The position numbers and the translations under genes were made by a program. A DNA stretch of 42,752 bases, from NCBI GenBank assembly GCA_937923735.1, contig CALDUJ010000114.1, positions 1-42,752 on the forward strand, read 5' to 3'. Positions 24,097 to 32,922 of this stretch are shown here, in pieces. Below the pieces are notes generated by a model. That model ran no database searches. It had not been told where the DNA came from and saw only the letters and a program-made list of their open reading frames with translations. Numbering within the stretch: the stretch's first letter is position 1; each line of letters opens with the position of its first letter. Origin of the DNA: an uncultured Flavobacteriaceae bacterium. GTDB taxonomy: Bacteria; Bacteroidota; Bacteroidia; Flavobacteriales; Flavobacteriaceae.

Positions 24097-25442
24097 TATC
24101 TATTAAAAGTTAATCTCATTGCGTTATTAACGTCATAAAACTTAAAATTCTTATAGGCTAACTCACCATTTATAAATGTATGGGTTACTCTAGACTTAAA
24201 TGTAGTGCCTTCAAAAGGTGACCACCCGCATTTATATAATATATTATCTTTTTTAACTGTCCAAGGATTCGATAAATCCACTAATACTAAATCAGCAAAA
24301 TACCCTTCTTTAATATATCCTCGCTTTTCTATCTGAAAAAGAATTGCGGGATTATGGCACATTTTTTCTACTATTTTCTCTAAACCTATTTTCCCAGAAT
24401 GGTAATTTTCTAACATCGCAACTAAAGCATGTTGTACCAAAGGGCCTCCAGAAGGAGCTTTGGTATAAAGGTTTTCTTTTTCTTCTGTTGTATGAGGGGC
24501 ATGGTCTGTAGCAATAACATCTATTCTGTCGTCCAACAATGCTTCCCACAACATATCTTTATCTTTTTTGGTTTTAACTGCTGGGTTCCATTTTATTAAT
24601 GTCCCTTTTTTATCATAGTCTTCATCCGTAAACCAAAGGTGATGGATGCAAACCTCAGCAGTAATCTTTTTGTCCTTTAAAGGAATATCATTACTAAACA
24701 ATTTGGTTTCTTTTCCAGTAGATAGGTGAAAGACATGTAATCGAGCTCCTGTCTTTTTAGCTAGAGCTATAGCCCTAGAAGAAGATAAATAACATGCTTC
24801 TTCACTCCTTATTATTGGGTGATACTTTATAGGAATATCATCGCCATATTCTTCCTTATATTTTTCAAGATTGTTTTTTATTGTCCCTTCATCCTCGCAA
24901 TGAGCAGAAATAAGTAAATCGGTACTCGAAAATATTTTTTCTAACACATTTTCATCGTCCACTAACATATCTCCTGTAGAAGAGCCCAAAAATAATTTTA
25001 ACCCAGCAACATTTTTAGAATCTACTTTTAATATCTCTTCTAGATTAGTATTGGTTCCTCCAAACATAAATGAAAAATTAGCAGAGGATGTTTTAGAAGC
25101 AACATCGAATTTTTTCTCTAATTCTTCAATAGTTGTAGTTTGAGGATTCGTATTAGGCATCTCAATAAAAGATGTAATCCCACCAGCAATGGCTGCTCTA
25201 GATTCTGTTTCAATCGTCGCTTTATGCGTAAGGCCCGGCTCTCTAAAATGTACTTGGTCATCTATTACCCCTGGAAACACATATTTACCCTCAGCGTCAT
25301 AAACATGCACATCTGGATGTTTAGCACTTATAGATTGGGCAACTTCCTTGATGTATTTACCCTCAATAAGTATATCACCTTTTGTTACTTTACCTTCGTT
25401 AACAATGTTGGCATTTTTTATAAGAACTGTTTTTTCTTTCAT
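24096..25442 (-). CDS. pyrC: Dihydroorotase, CAD-like type, with Gln in place of the first metal His
   Basis: Closes carbamoyl-aspartate to dihydroorotate in pyrimidine synthesis. The 448-residue amidohydrolase starts at the ATG at 25442, because the longer frame uses a non-ATG codon inside the upstream gene. Active-site residues seen are QVHFREPG (63-70), Lys149 in GLKLFLGSSTG (the position of the carboxylated Lys of CAD), His181 in SAHCED, His239 in VFHLST, and Asp313 in ATDHAPH. The canonical first ligand His of H-x-H is Gln63. All other ligands are present. I recall the DDQVHFREP version as frequent in Bacteroidota dihydroorotases, so it is probably functional but with altered metal geometry. 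A hydantoinase-like substrate is the alternative. Confidence 0.88.
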   Translation of the reverse strand: MKEKTVLIKNANIVNEGKVTKGDILIEGKYIKEVAQSISAKHPDVHVYDAEGKYVFPGVIDDQVHFREPGLTHKATIETESRAAIAGGITSFIEMPNTNPQTTTIEELEKKFDVASKTSSANFSFMFGGTNTNLEEILKVDSKNVAGLKLFLGSSTGDMLVDDENVLEKIFSSTDLLISAHCEDEGTIKNNLEKYKEEYGDDIPIKYHPIIRSEEACYLSSSRAIALAKKTGARLHVFHLSTGKETKLFSNDIPLKDKKITAEVCIHHLWFTDEDYDKKGTLIKWNPAVKTKKDKDMLWEALLDDRIDVIATDHAPHTTEEKENLYTKAPSGGPLVQHALVAMLENYHSGKIGLEKIVEKMCHNPAILFQIEKRGYIKEGYFADLVLVDLSNPWTVKKDNILYKCGWSPFEGTTFKSRVTHTFINGELAYKNFKFYDVNNAMRLTFNR

Positions 25443-25443
25443 A

Positions 25444-26172
25444 TTAACTTTTTGCAAACAAGCTTTTAAGCTTCATTGAAATAACTCCAAATACGGCCTC
25501 TGAAATTATCCCACCGCTCATTTTAGATTGCCCTTTTTTTCTATCGGTAAAAATTACTGGAATCTCTACTATCTTAAATTTTTTTAAATATGTTTTGAAT
25601 TTCATTTCTATTTGAAAAGCATAGCCCACAAATTTTATTCTATCTAGATCTAGAGTTTCTAAAACTTTACGCCTGTAACATACAAAACCAGCTGTAGTGT
25701 CTTGAATTTTCATTCGTGTAATTAGTCTTACGTATTTTGAAGCCAGATACGACATTAATAATCGTTTCATATCCCAATTAACAACATTAACTTTATTATT
25801 GGTGTATCTAGAACCAATTGCTACATCATTACCATTATCCGCACATGCACTGTACAACCGAATGAGATCTTTCGGGTTATGAGAGAAATCTGCATCCATT
25901 TCGAAAATGTATTGATATTCTCTTTCTAAAGCCCATTTAAAACCTTCGATATATGCTGTTCCAAGCCCTAATTTGCCTTCTCGTTTCAGCAAAAAAAGAT
26001 TTTCAGGGTAAAGCTCTTGAAGTTCTTCGACCTTCAAAGCCGTTAAATCAGGAGAATTATCATCAACCACCAAAATATGAAACTGTTTTTCGTTAGAAAA
26101 AACAGCTTTTATAATAGCTTCTATGTTTTCAATCTCATTATAGGTAGGTATGATGACTAAGGCATCACTCAT
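25444..26172 (-). CDS. Polyprenol monophosphomannose synthase-like glycosyltransferase (GT2, DPM type)
   Basis: A 242-residue cytoplasmic GT2 enzyme. ALVIIPTYNEIENIEAII (4-21), VVDDNSPDLTA, the metal-binding FEMDADFSHNP (DAD) and AIGSRYT are the DPM1-type signature. KIQDTTAGFVCYRR and GYAFQIEMKFK are acceptor-side motifs. It likely moves mannose or another sugar from a nucleotide to a polyprenyl phosphate. There is no C-terminal membrane helix, as in the short DPM1 form. It is the first gene of the minus-strand run with dihydroorotase, whose ATG lies 1 base after its stop. Confidence 0.87.
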   Translation of the reverse strand: MSDALVIIPTYNEIENIEAIIKAVFSNEKQFHILVVDDNSPDLTALKVEELQELYPENLFLLKREGKLGLGTAYIEGFKWALEREYQYIFEMDADFSHNPKDLIRLYSACADNGNDVAIGSRYTNNKVNVVNWDMKRLLMSYLASKYVRLITRMKIQDTTAGFVCYRRKVLETLDLDRIKFVGYAFQIEMKFKTYLKKFKIVEIPVIFTDRKKGQSKMSGGIISEAVFGVISMKLKSLFAKS

Positions 26173-26276
26173 TAGCAGATACTTTTTAGCAAAAGTAATC
26201 TTTTTACATCATACGTTTTACCTTATTAAGATACTCTTATACTAAAAATTAGTTTTATTTATAATAATTTAGTGGC

Positions 26277-26921
26277 ATGCTTAGAGAGATCGTTTCAAAC
26301 GAATGGTATACCATATTGATAGTTACTTCAATTACTTTGATAGCTATAGTAAAAGTCATGCATACTTCAAGATTCAGTGATTTTTTAATGCTCATTGGCA
26401 ATTCGAAGTATCTGAAAATACACTCGCGTGAGCAAAAATTCTTTGAGATTTTTGATGGGGTTTTATTTTTAAACCTTATAATTTCTACATCGCTTTTTTT
26501 GTTACTGATTATAGGAAATCAATCAAACGCACAAAATATTGACATGATGTTTTTCTTAAAACTCATAATTGGTATTGGAGGTGCTTTTTTAATAAAAATA
26601 TTGTTGGAAAGATTGTTAGGCAGTCTATTTGAAATTGATGAATTAATTGATTCCTATCTTTTTCAGAAAATAAGCTACAGAAACTACATAGGTCTCATCC
26701 TTATTCCGATAAATATATTACTGATATACACCTTATCTCCTTCAAAAACTGTGATTTATATAATAATCGCTATACTATTATTTATAAATCTCATTGGTAT
26801 TATAACAACCATTAGAAATCATCAAAAGTTATTGATAAATAACTTATTCTATTTTATTTTGTATCTTTGCGCACTTGAAATTTCGCCCTACATTATTTTA
26901 TATAAAATAGTTATAAAATAA
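26277..26921 (+). CDS. DUF4271 membrane protein
   Basis: A 214-residue integral membrane protein with about six or seven hydrophobic segments (near 13-28, 61-80, 92-110, 136-154, 156-178 and 187-210). The motif LFEIDELIDSYLFQKISYRN between segments is the recognisable DUF4271 feature. Function is unknown. It lies 28 bases before hemD and the pair reads as one unit, though an extra promoter box for hemD sits inside its 3' end. Confidence 0.78.
   Translation: MLREIVSNEWYTILIVTSITLIAIVKVMHTSRFSDFLMLIGNSKYLKIHSREQKFFEIFDGVLFLNLIISTSLFLLLIIGNQSNAQNIDMMFFLKLIIGIGGAFLIKILLERLLGSLFEIDELIDSYLFQKISYRNYIGLILIPINILLIYTLSPSKTVIYIIIAILLFINLIGIITTIRNHQKLLINNLFYFILYLCALEISPYIILYKIVIK
26862..26869 (+). promoter_or_regulatory. 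Predicted internal -7 box for hemD
   Basis: TATCTTTG inside the 3' end of the DUF4271 gene, about 80 bases before hemD. It matches TAnnTTTG exactly but has no -33 TTG at normal spacing, and such boxes arise by chance in AT-rich DNA. Confidence 0.35.
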
Positions 26922-26923
26922 TA

Positions 26924-26953
26924 ATGGCGTTGCAGAAAACTAGCAGCATATGA
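26924..26953 (+). CDS. Possible 9-codon leader ORF overlapping the hemD start
   Basis: An ATG follows the DUF4271 stop by 2 bases and opens the peptide MALQKTSSI. Its TGA stop overlaps the hemD ATG as ATGA (26950-26953). Terminating ribosomes would arrive exactly on the hemD start, so it could provide coupling in the absence of a Shine-Dalgarno. It may also be chance. Confidence 0.3.
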   Translation: MALQKTSSI

Positions 26954-27696
26954 AAGTGAAAACAATTTTGGTATCTCAGCCAGAGCCTAAAATAGAAAAT
27001 TCGCCTTATTTCGAGCTCCAAGAAAAGCAACGTGTCAAAATTGACTTTAGACCGTTTATCCATGTAGAGGGTGTATCTGGAAAAGATATAAGACTACAGA
27101 AAATTGACCTCAACAACTACACAGCTATTATTTTGACTAGTAGAAATGCTGTAGATCATTTCTTTAGAGTAGCAGATGAAATGCGCTATAAAGTCCCTGA
27201 TACTTTAAAATATTTTTGCCAATCTGAAGCTGTTGCCTTCTATTTACAAAAATATGTTGTTTACAGAAAACGTAAGATTTATGTTGGTAAACGTACATTT
27301 CAAGAATTGTCTCCACTTATCAAAAAGTATAAGGATGAAAAATTCCTTTTGCCAACCACAGATAAGTTAAAACCTCAGGTGCCAGCTACTCTTGATGATT
27401 TAGGTATTAACTGGAAACAAGGAACCTTCTACAAAACTGTAGTAAGTGACCTCTCGGATTTAGCAAATGTTTATTATGACATTTTAGTGTTTTTCAGCCC
27501 TTCTGGCATAGATTCTTTATTTAAGAATTTTCCAGATTTTAAGCAAAATAACACGAGAATTGCTGTGTTTGGAAATACCACCATCAAGGCAGTAAAAGAC
27601 CGTGGTTTAAGGGTTGACATTGCCGCACCGACTCCTGAGACGCCGTCTATGACTATGGCTTTGAAAAAGTACATAGAGCAGGCCAATAAAAAATAA
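26950..27696 (+). CDS. hemD: Uroporphyrinogen-III synthase
   Basis: Closes hydroxymethylbilane to uroporphyrinogen III in heme synthesis. The 248-residue protein fits this fast-diverging family. TAIILTSRNAVDHFFR (58-73) and LVFFSPSGIDSLFKNF (about 178-193) are the two characteristic hydroxyl-rich loops of the two-lobed fold. IAVFGNTTIKAVKDRGLRVDIAAPTPETPSM is the C-terminal signature, in which the residues from FGNTT onward identify the family. It follows the DUF4271 gene and ends at a bidirectional terminator shared with the tRNA operon. Confidence 0.9.
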   Translation: MKVKTILVSQPEPKIENSPYFELQEKQRVKIDFRPFIHVEGVSGKDIRLQKIDLNNYTAIILTSRNAVDHFFRVADEMRYKVPDTLKYFCQSEAVAFYLQKYVVYRKRKIYVGKRTFQELSPLIKKYKDEKFLLPTTDKLKPQVPATLDDLGINWKQGTFYKTVVSDLSDLANVYYDILVFFSPSGIDSLFKNFPDFKQNNTRIAVFGNTTIKAVKDRGLRVDIAAPTPETPSMTMALKKYIEQANKK

Positions 27697-27712
27697 AAAT
27701 ACTAATTATTAT

Positions 27713-27746
27713 AAAATAAAAAAGCCGATACATTGTATCGGCTTTT
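27713..27746. terminator. Bidirectional terminator between hemD and the tRNA operon
   Basis: The stem gccgatac (27724-27731) pairs with gtatcggc (27735-27742) around a 3-base loop. T residues follow on the plus side, and an A-rich stretch (27713-27723) precedes it, giving a U run on the minus side. It serves hemD on the plus strand and the tRNAs on the minus strand. Confidence 0.85.
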
Positions 27747-27752
27747 CATCTG

Positions 27753-27836
27753 TACTGAAGACGGGACTTGAACCCGTACGTCCCAAGGGACATTGGATTT
27801 TAAGTCCAACGTGTCTACCAATTCCACCACTTCAGC
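27753..27836 (-). tRNA. tRNA-Leu (anticodon TAA)
   Basis: An 84-base class II tRNA. The acceptor stem GCTGAAG pairs with CTTCAGT (one G-U), discriminator A, and CCA is not encoded. The anticodon stem TTGGA/TCCAA holds the loop CTTAAAA, so the anticodon is TAA (27800-27802). A long variable arm (about GTCCCTTGGGAC) and the T loop GGTTCAAGTCC confirm Leu. It is second in the two-tRNA transcript. Confidence 0.96.
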
Positions 27837-27882
27837 GCGCTGCGATTGTATAAAAATCGCTTGGTATATTTTAAGTAATCAG

Positions 27883-27954
27883 AGCGAAAGACGGGATTTG
27901 AACCCGCGACCCTCACCTTGGCAAGGTGATGCTCTACCCCTGAGCTACTTTCGC
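27883..27954 (-). tRNA. tRNA-Gly (anticodon GCC)
   Basis: A 72-base tRNA. The acceptor stem GCGAAAG pairs with CTTTCGC, discriminator T, no encoded CCA. The anticodon stem TCACC/GGTGA holds the loop TTGCCAA with anticodon GCC (27920-27922). The T arm is CGGGTTTGAATCCCG. It is first in the two-tRNA transcript, 46 bases before tRNA-Leu. Confidence 0.97.
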
Positions 27955-27994
27955 ATTAAGTTAAAAGAACATGCAATACGTATTATTGCGGTTG

Positions 27995-28024
27995 CAAATT
28001 TAAGATATTTGAATTAATTGCAAA
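27995..28024 (-). promoter_or_regulatory. Promoter of the tRNA-Gly/tRNA-Leu operon
   Basis: On the minus strand a TTTG -33 element (28024-28021) is followed after 18 bases by the -7 box TAAATTTG (28002-27995). This matches the Bacteroidota housekeeping consensus in both parts and spacing. It lies about 40 bases before the 5' end of tRNA-Gly. A 6-bp inverted repeat (GCAATA/TATTGC) lies in the leader near 27973-27989. Confidence 0.75.
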
Positions 28025-28052
28025 GTCTTTTACTTAAAAAGAACATAAAAAA

Positions 28053-30668
28053 TTAAGCTCTTTTTTGCTTCCTCAGCATACGCTTTATTTCATTAAGCTT
28101 CATCAAGGCTTCAACTGGGGTAAGTGTGTCAATATCTGTTGTTAATATCTCCTCTTTTATTTGCTCTAGTAAAGGGTCATCAAGATTAAAGAAACTTAAC
28201 TGCATATCTGTATCTTGTATTGTCTTTACCTTGTCAGACAGTTCTTCACTTGAATGCGACTTCTCTAACTTCTCTAAAATTTTATTTGCTCTTTTTATTA
28301 CTTGTTGAGGCATCCCAGCCATTTTAGCAACGTGGATTCCAAAACTATGCTCACTACCACCTTGAACTAATTTTCTTAAGAACAGAACATTGTCTTTAAG
28401 TTCTTTTATGGATACATTAAAGTTCTTTATACGCTCGAAAGTCTGCGTCATTTCATTTAGTTCATGATAATGAGTGGCAAATAAGGTTTTTGCCCGTGCA
28501 GGATGCTCATGTAAGTACTCGCTAATAGCCCATGCAATTGAGATACCATCATAAGTACTAGTGCCACGACCAATCTCATCAAGCAGCACTAAACTTCTTT
28601 CTGAAATATTATTCAAAATAGAGGCAGTTTCATTCATCTCAACCATGAATGTTGATTCCCCCATAGATATATTATCACTAGCACCTACTCTAGTAAAAAT
28701 CTTATCTACCAAGCCTATTTTAGCCTCTTTTGCCGGAACAAAACTTCCAATTTGCGCCAACAATACAATGAGCGCAGTTTGTCTAAGAATAGCTGATTTA
28801 CCCGACATATTAGGTCCAGTAATCATAATTATCTGTTGCGTATCACGATTTAAGAATACATCATTAGAAATATAAGCCTCACCCAAAGGCAGCTGTTTTT
28901 CGATAACTGGATGTCTTCCATCCTTAATATCCAATTCGAATGACTCATTTATAATTGGACGATTATATTGATTATCGGTAGCTAATTGTGCGAAACCACA
29001 AAGGCAATCTATCTGAGCAACCAGAGCAGCATTCTGTTGTGTCTGCTGTATAAATTTAGAAATATAGAGAACTAACTCAGAAAAAAGCTGCTGTTCGATA
29101 GCTAGAATGCGTTCCTCAGCTCCTAATATTTTTGCTTCATATTCCTTAAGCTCTTCAGTAATATATCGCTCAGCATTAACCAGAGTTTGTTTACGAATCC
29201 ATTCTTCAGGCACTTTATCTTTGTGCGTATTTCGCACTTCAATGTAATACCCAAAGACATTATTTGATGCTATTTTAAGCGAAGTAATCCCTGTACGTTC
29301 AGATTCTCTTTCGAGCATCTTATCTAGGTAGTCTTTACCAGAAAAAGCTAACGCTCTTAATTCTTGTAATTCTTGAGAAAAACTAGAAGCAATGGTATTT
29401 CCTTTAAGTATATTTACTGGAGCATCTTCATTTAAGGTTTCTTTAATACGCTCACGAAGATTATCACAAACATCAATCTTTGAACCAATTGCCTTGAGGG
29501 AATTATCTTCACATTGGTCAATCAAAGCTTTAATTGGAACAATAGCCTCTAAAGAGTTTTTAAACTGAATAACTTCTCTGGGCGATATTTTCTGTGTAGC
29601 AACCTTAGATATTAGTCGCTCTAAATCGCCTATTTTCTTTATGTAACTCCTTACTTTTTCTGAAAGTTCTCTGTTTTCCAATAGATATTGAACTACATCG
29701 TGACGTTTCTCAATAATTTTGGCATCTTTTAATGGTAATGCTAACCATCTTTTTAGCATACGACCTCCCATTGGAGAAATCGTCTTATCTATAACATTTA
29801 ACAGCGTAACAGCATTTTGGTTGGTTGAATGATACAATTCCAAGTTGCGAATTGTAAAACGGTCCATCCAGACGTATTTATCTTCAGCAATACGATTTAT
29901 GGTCGATATGTGTTGCAATTTTTTATGCTGCGTCTCTTCTAGATAATGTAATATAGATCCTGCAGATACAATCCCTTCATATAATTGGTCTACCCCAAAA
30001 CCCTTTAGAGATTTTGTTTGAAAGTGTTGAATCAGTTTTTCGTTAGCGTAATCATCCTGACACACCCAATCTTCAAGGTAAAACGTATTGAATCCAGCTG
30101 GAAACACCTCTGAAAACTCTTGTCGATGTTTCTTAGATATCAAAACTTCACTCGGATTGAAATTTTGAAGTAATTTATCTATATAATCATTATTACCCTG
30201 AGAGATTAAAAATTCCCCTGTTGAAATATCTAAGAATGCAATTCCCGTAAGATTTCGCCCGAAATGGATTGACGCCAAAAAATTATTACTTTTAGAATGA
30301 AGTACTTCATCATTTAGAGCAACTCCAGGTGTCACTAATTCTGTTACACCTCTTTTTACAATAGTTTTCGTTTGCTTTGGGTCTTCTAACTGGTCACAAA
30401 TAGCAACACGCTCTCCAGCCTTTACCAATTTTGGTAAATAAGTATTTAGGGAATGGTGGGGAAATCCAGCTAATTCAGTTTCTGTTTCACTTCCAGCACC
30501 TCTCTTAGTAAGGATAATACCTAATATACCTGCTGCCTTCACAGCATCTTTACCAAAAGTTTCATAGAAATCACCTACACGAAACAATAATAATGCATCA
30601 GGATATTTTACCTTGATGGCATTGTATTGTTTCATTAACGGAGTTACTTTTTTTGGTTTTTTAGCCAA
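28053..30668 (-). CDS. mutS: DNA mismatch repair protein MutS, probable TTG start
   Basis: Recognises base mismatches and starts repair. The 871-residue length is normal for MutS1. The N-terminal mismatch-binding domain has [16 protein letters not shown], which contains the Phe-x-Glu that wedges at the mismatch. [16 protein letters not shown], the [14 protein letters not shown] core and the ATPase follow. Walker A GPNMSGKS lies near residue 617, with [23 protein letters not shown] and [10 protein letters not shown] after it. No ATG exists between the upstream in-frame stop and residue 12. The TTG at 30668 preserves the expected [15 protein letters not shown] start and is preferred. Confidence 0.96.
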   Translation of the reverse strand: MAKKPKKVTPLMKQYNAIKVKYPDALLLFRVGDFYETFGKDAVKAAGILGIILTKRGAGSETETELAGFPHHSLNTYLPKLVKAGERVAICDQLEDPKQTKTIVKRGVTELVTPGVALNDEVLHSKSNNFLASIHFGRNLTGIAFLDISTGEFLISQGNNDYIDKLLQNFNPSEVLISKKHRQEFSEVFPAGFNTFYLEDWVCQDDYANEKLIQHFQTKSLKGFGVDQLYEGIVSAGSILHYLEETQHKKLQHISTINRIAEDKYVWMDRFTIRNLELYHSTNQNAVTLLNVIDKTISPMGGRMLKRWLALPLKDAKIIEKRHDVVQYLLENRELSEKVRSYIKKIGDLERLISKVATQKISPREVIQFKNSLEAIVPIKALIDQCEDNSLKAIGSKIDVCDNLRERIKETLNEDAPVNILKGNTIASSFSQELQELRALAFSGKDYLDKMLERESERTGITSLKIASNNVFGYYIEVRNTHKDKVPEEWIRKQTLVNAERYITEELKEYEAKILGAEERILAIEQQLFSELVLYISKFIQQTQQNAALVAQIDCLCGFAQLATDNQYNRPIINESFELDIKDGRHPVIEKQLPLGEAYISNDVFLNRDTQQIIMITGPNMSGKSAILRQTALIVLLAQIGSFVPAKEAKIGLVDKIFTRVGASDNISMGESTFMVEMNETASILNNISERSLVLLDEIGRGTSTYDGISIAWAISEYLHEHPARAKTLFATHYHELNEMTQTFERIKNFNVSIKELKDNVLFLRKLVQGGSEHSFGIHVAKMAGMPQQVIKRANKILEKLEKSHSSEELSDKVKTIQDTDMQLSFFNLDDPLLEQIKEEILTTDIDTLTPVEALMKLNEIKRMLRKQKRA

Positions 30669-30690
30669 AGCGAAAATTGTTTTTAAATGC

Positions 30691-30698
30691 TAATTTTG
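30691..30698 (+). promoter_or_regulatory. Predicted -7 box of the TrmH-family gene
   Basis: TAATTTTG is an exact TAnnTTTG match 70 bases before the ATG at 30769, in the gap divergent from mutS. No -33 TTG is found at normal spacing. Confidence 0.4.
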
Positions 30699-30768
30699 TA
30701 ACAATAAAAATAGGTATATTTTATAGGGTCGCTAACAGAAGTTATCCATAATTATTCACAACTACAGA

Positions 30769-31299
30769 ATGAGAAAGTTAAAGAATAGTGAATTAACAAG
30801 ATTGAATGTTGAAGAATTCAAGAACGCCAAAAAAACACCTTTAATTGTTGTTCTTGATAATGTTAGGAGCTTAAATAATATCGGTTCTGTATTCCGAACT
30901 TCTGATGCCTTTCTTATTGAAAAAATATATCTATGCGGCATTACTGCTACCCCTCCTCATAAAGATATTAATAAAACGGCATTGGGCAGTACCGAAACGG
31001 TAGAATGGGAATATGCCGAAGATACCATTAACCTAATTAAAAAACTTAAACTTGACAACTACCATATTTGTTCCATAGAGCAAGCTGAAGGCGCTACTGC
31101 TCTTAATGCTTTTAATCCTGAGAACAATTCTACCTACGTTATTGTTTTCGGAAACGAAGTGAAAGGCGTATCCCAGGAAGTCGTAAACCTTAGTGACACA
31201 GTCATTGAGATTCCTCAGTACGGAACAAAACATTCTTTAAACATATCTGTTAGTGTTGGGGTAGTGATTTGGGACATTTTTTCCAAATTAAAGCCATAA
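30769..31299 (+). CDS. TrmH/SpoU-family RNA 2'-O-methyltransferase
   Basis: A 176-residue SPOUT methyltransferase that methylates a ribose in tRNA or rRNA. The three family motifs are present: LNNIGSVFRTSDAF (motif 1, with the N...R pair), VFGNEVKGVSQEV (motif 2) and IPQYGTKHSLNISVSVGVV (motif 3) near the knot. It is close to the length of the catalytic domain alone and lacks the N-terminal substrate-binding domain of RlmB. The target nucleotide cannot be told from the sequence. It stands alone between divergent mutS and a bidirectional terminator. Confidence 0.92.
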   Translation: MRKLKNSELTRLNVEEFKNAKKTPLIVVLDNVRSLNNIGSVFRTSDAFLIEKIYLCGITATPPHKDINKTALGSTETVEWEYAEDTINLIKKLKLDNYHICSIEQAEGATALNAFNPENNSTYVIVFGNEVKGVSQEVVNLSDTVIEIPQYGTKHSLNISVSVGVVIWDIFSKLKP

Positions 31300-31332
31300 A
31301 AAAACCCAGACGTTCGCCTGGGTTTAATTTTT
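31298..31332. terminator. Bidirectional terminator between the TrmH-family and OmpA genes
   Basis: The stem aaacccag (31302-31309) pairs with ctgggttt (31318-31325) around an 8-base loop. A T-rich run follows on the plus side and an A run (31298-31304) gives a U run on the minus side. It serves both convergent genes. Confidence 0.82.
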
Positions 31333-31351
31333 ATAAAATTAGGTTGCTTTT

Positions 31352-32839
31352 TTAATTCTGATCTGGATTTATCAACTGAATTTCTACACGCCTATTCAAT
31401 TGTCTTCCTCCCGGAGAACTATTAGATTCTATTGGTCTTGATTCTCCAAATCCTCGAGATTCTAGTTGTCTACCATCTACTCCTTTATTTTCTAAAAAGG
31501 TTACAACCGATGCAGCACGTCTTCTCGATAATGCGAGGTTATAAGTATCATTACCGACATTATCTGTATGACCATCTATGTAGAATCTTACATTAGGGAA
31601 CTCCTGAAGGATTTCTGCAATTCTTGTCAAGTCACCATAAGACCTAGGTTTGATAATGGCTTTACCTGTTTCAAAGTAAATATTCTTCGCTATATAATTA
31701 AGTTCCTGTAATACAGACTCTGGAATCGTTGGACAACCATTGTTGGATATAGGTCCTGGGATTGTCGGACAATCATCTACATCATCAAACACGCCATCAC
31801 CATCGGTGTCTTTAGTTGGAGGACAACCTTGTAAGTAAGGTTTGCCTTTCTTAAACGGACATTTATCCTTGTAATCTGGGGTTTGATCCTGATCAGAATC
31901 AATAGAAGTACCATCTCCATAAACCTTAACACCTTTAGGTGTGTAGTTATCTTTGTCTAATTCATCTATAACACCATCTCCATCAATATCTTTCAGTTCA
32001 AAATCGCTTCCTCCATCGCCGATTTCAATTAATGCCTCATCATAAGCATTAGTCCATTTGAGGTGCTTACGCTTATCTCCAAACTTGTAAACAGCTCCTA
32101 AACTTGTTGTAAAGAACAATTCATAATTCTGCTTGTTTGAAATAGCAGCATCTAAATCATCCTCATGATTAATATTCAAAGCTGGTCTAAATTCCAAGTC
32201 TATTCTTCTACTCATACGATAACTTACACCAAGCTCAAATGGCAAGAACCATGAGCTAGCAAAGTCTTTACGTAGAGGGTTGTTTTCGTAGTCAACCACG
32301 AGTTCTTCAGTCTCTAAATCATAGAGTTTGGATGTATATTGATGATAACCAATACCTGTATAAAATGCAAAATTGAAGCGTCTTTGGTATCGTTTGCCGC
32401 TTGGCGCAAAATTACTGAGGTTAAAAACACCTAGCAGCCTAACACCTATTGATTTACCTTCAAAGTAAACTTGGTCAAGCCCACTACCTGTGTAGCGCAC
32501 ATCATATCCATTAGACCATTGCTGTGGCTCTCCATATATATCGTCGTAATGAAATTTAGCTTCAACTCCTAGGATGGAATTGAACATATAGCCTCCATAA
32601 CCGTAGAATCCGTAACTGAACTCTCCTTTACGGTCGTTAACTCCGAAATTTCTTAAATCTGCGTGTACAAAAATATGGTGAACACCAGCACCTGCATACC
32701 AACGGTTGTAATTCTTAACATTAACCTTAGATAAAGCGGTAACTTGGGGTTTACTTTTATTTGTACTACTTTGCGAAAATGACAAATTGCTCATTAAAAT
32801 AAAAGCAATAATTGTCACAATTAATCCCTTTTTTTTCAT
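31352..32839 (-). CDS. OmpA-family outer-membrane protein with thrombospondin type 3 repeats
   Basis: A 495-residue outer-membrane protein. I start at the ATG at 32839, giving the Sec signal MKKKGLIVTIIAFILMSNLSFSQ. The longer frame to 32893 adds an unlikely leader that would overlap the promoter. Residues of about 40-255 form a beta-barrel (alternating aromatic strands, YAGAGVHHIFVHADL). Acidic calcium-binding TSP3 repeats follow (DIDGDGVIDELD, DSDQDQTPDYKDKCP, DTDGDGVFDDVDDCP). The C-terminal peptidoglycan-binding OmpA domain has FYIDGHTDNVGNDTYNLALS and the closing RRVEIQLI. It anchors the outer membrane to the wall. Confidence 0.92.
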   Translation of the reverse strand: MKKKGLIVTIIAFILMSNLSFSQSSTNKSKPQVTALSKVNVKNYNRWYAGAGVHHIFVHADLRNFGVNDRKGEFSYGFYGYGGYMFNSILGVEAKFHYDDIYGEPQQWSNGYDVRYTGSGLDQVYFEGKSIGVRLLGVFNLSNFAPSGKRYQRRFNFAFYTGIGYHQYTSKLYDLETEELVVDYENNPLRKDFASSWFLPFELGVSYRMSRRIDLEFRPALNINHEDDLDAAISNKQNYELFFTTSLGAVYKFGDKRKHLKWTNAYDEALIEIGDGGSDFELKDIDGDGVIDELDKDNYTPKGVKVYGDGTSIDSDQDQTPDYKDKCPFKKGKPYLQGCPPTKDTDGDGVFDDVDDCPTIPGPISNNGCPTIPESVLQELNYIAKNIYFETGKAIIKPRSYGDLTRIAEILQEFPNVRFYIDGHTDNVGNDTYNLALSRRRAASVVTFLENKGVDGRQLESRGFGESRPIESNSSPGGRQLNRRVEIQLINPDQN

Positions 32840-32861
32840 CAAAATCGTACTTGTTAATCGG

Positions 32862-32894
32862 CAAATATAACAATACAAGCTTTTAATAAACAAA
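32862..32894 (-). promoter_or_regulatory. Promoter of the OmpA/TSP3 gene
   Basis: On the minus strand TTTG (32894-32891) is followed after 21 bases by the -7 box TATATTTG (32869-32862). The ATG lies 22 bases further on. Both elements and the spacing fit the Bacteroidota consensus. Confidence 0.65.
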
Positions 32895-32922
32895 TATTTA
32901 GCTCGAATAATTCACTTAAACC

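Noticed and set aside
27793-28017. Plus-strand reading frame of 74 codons across the tRNA region
   Set aside because: It is antisense to tRNA-Gly and part of tRNA-Leu and has no protein family features. The structural RNA calls explain the sequence.
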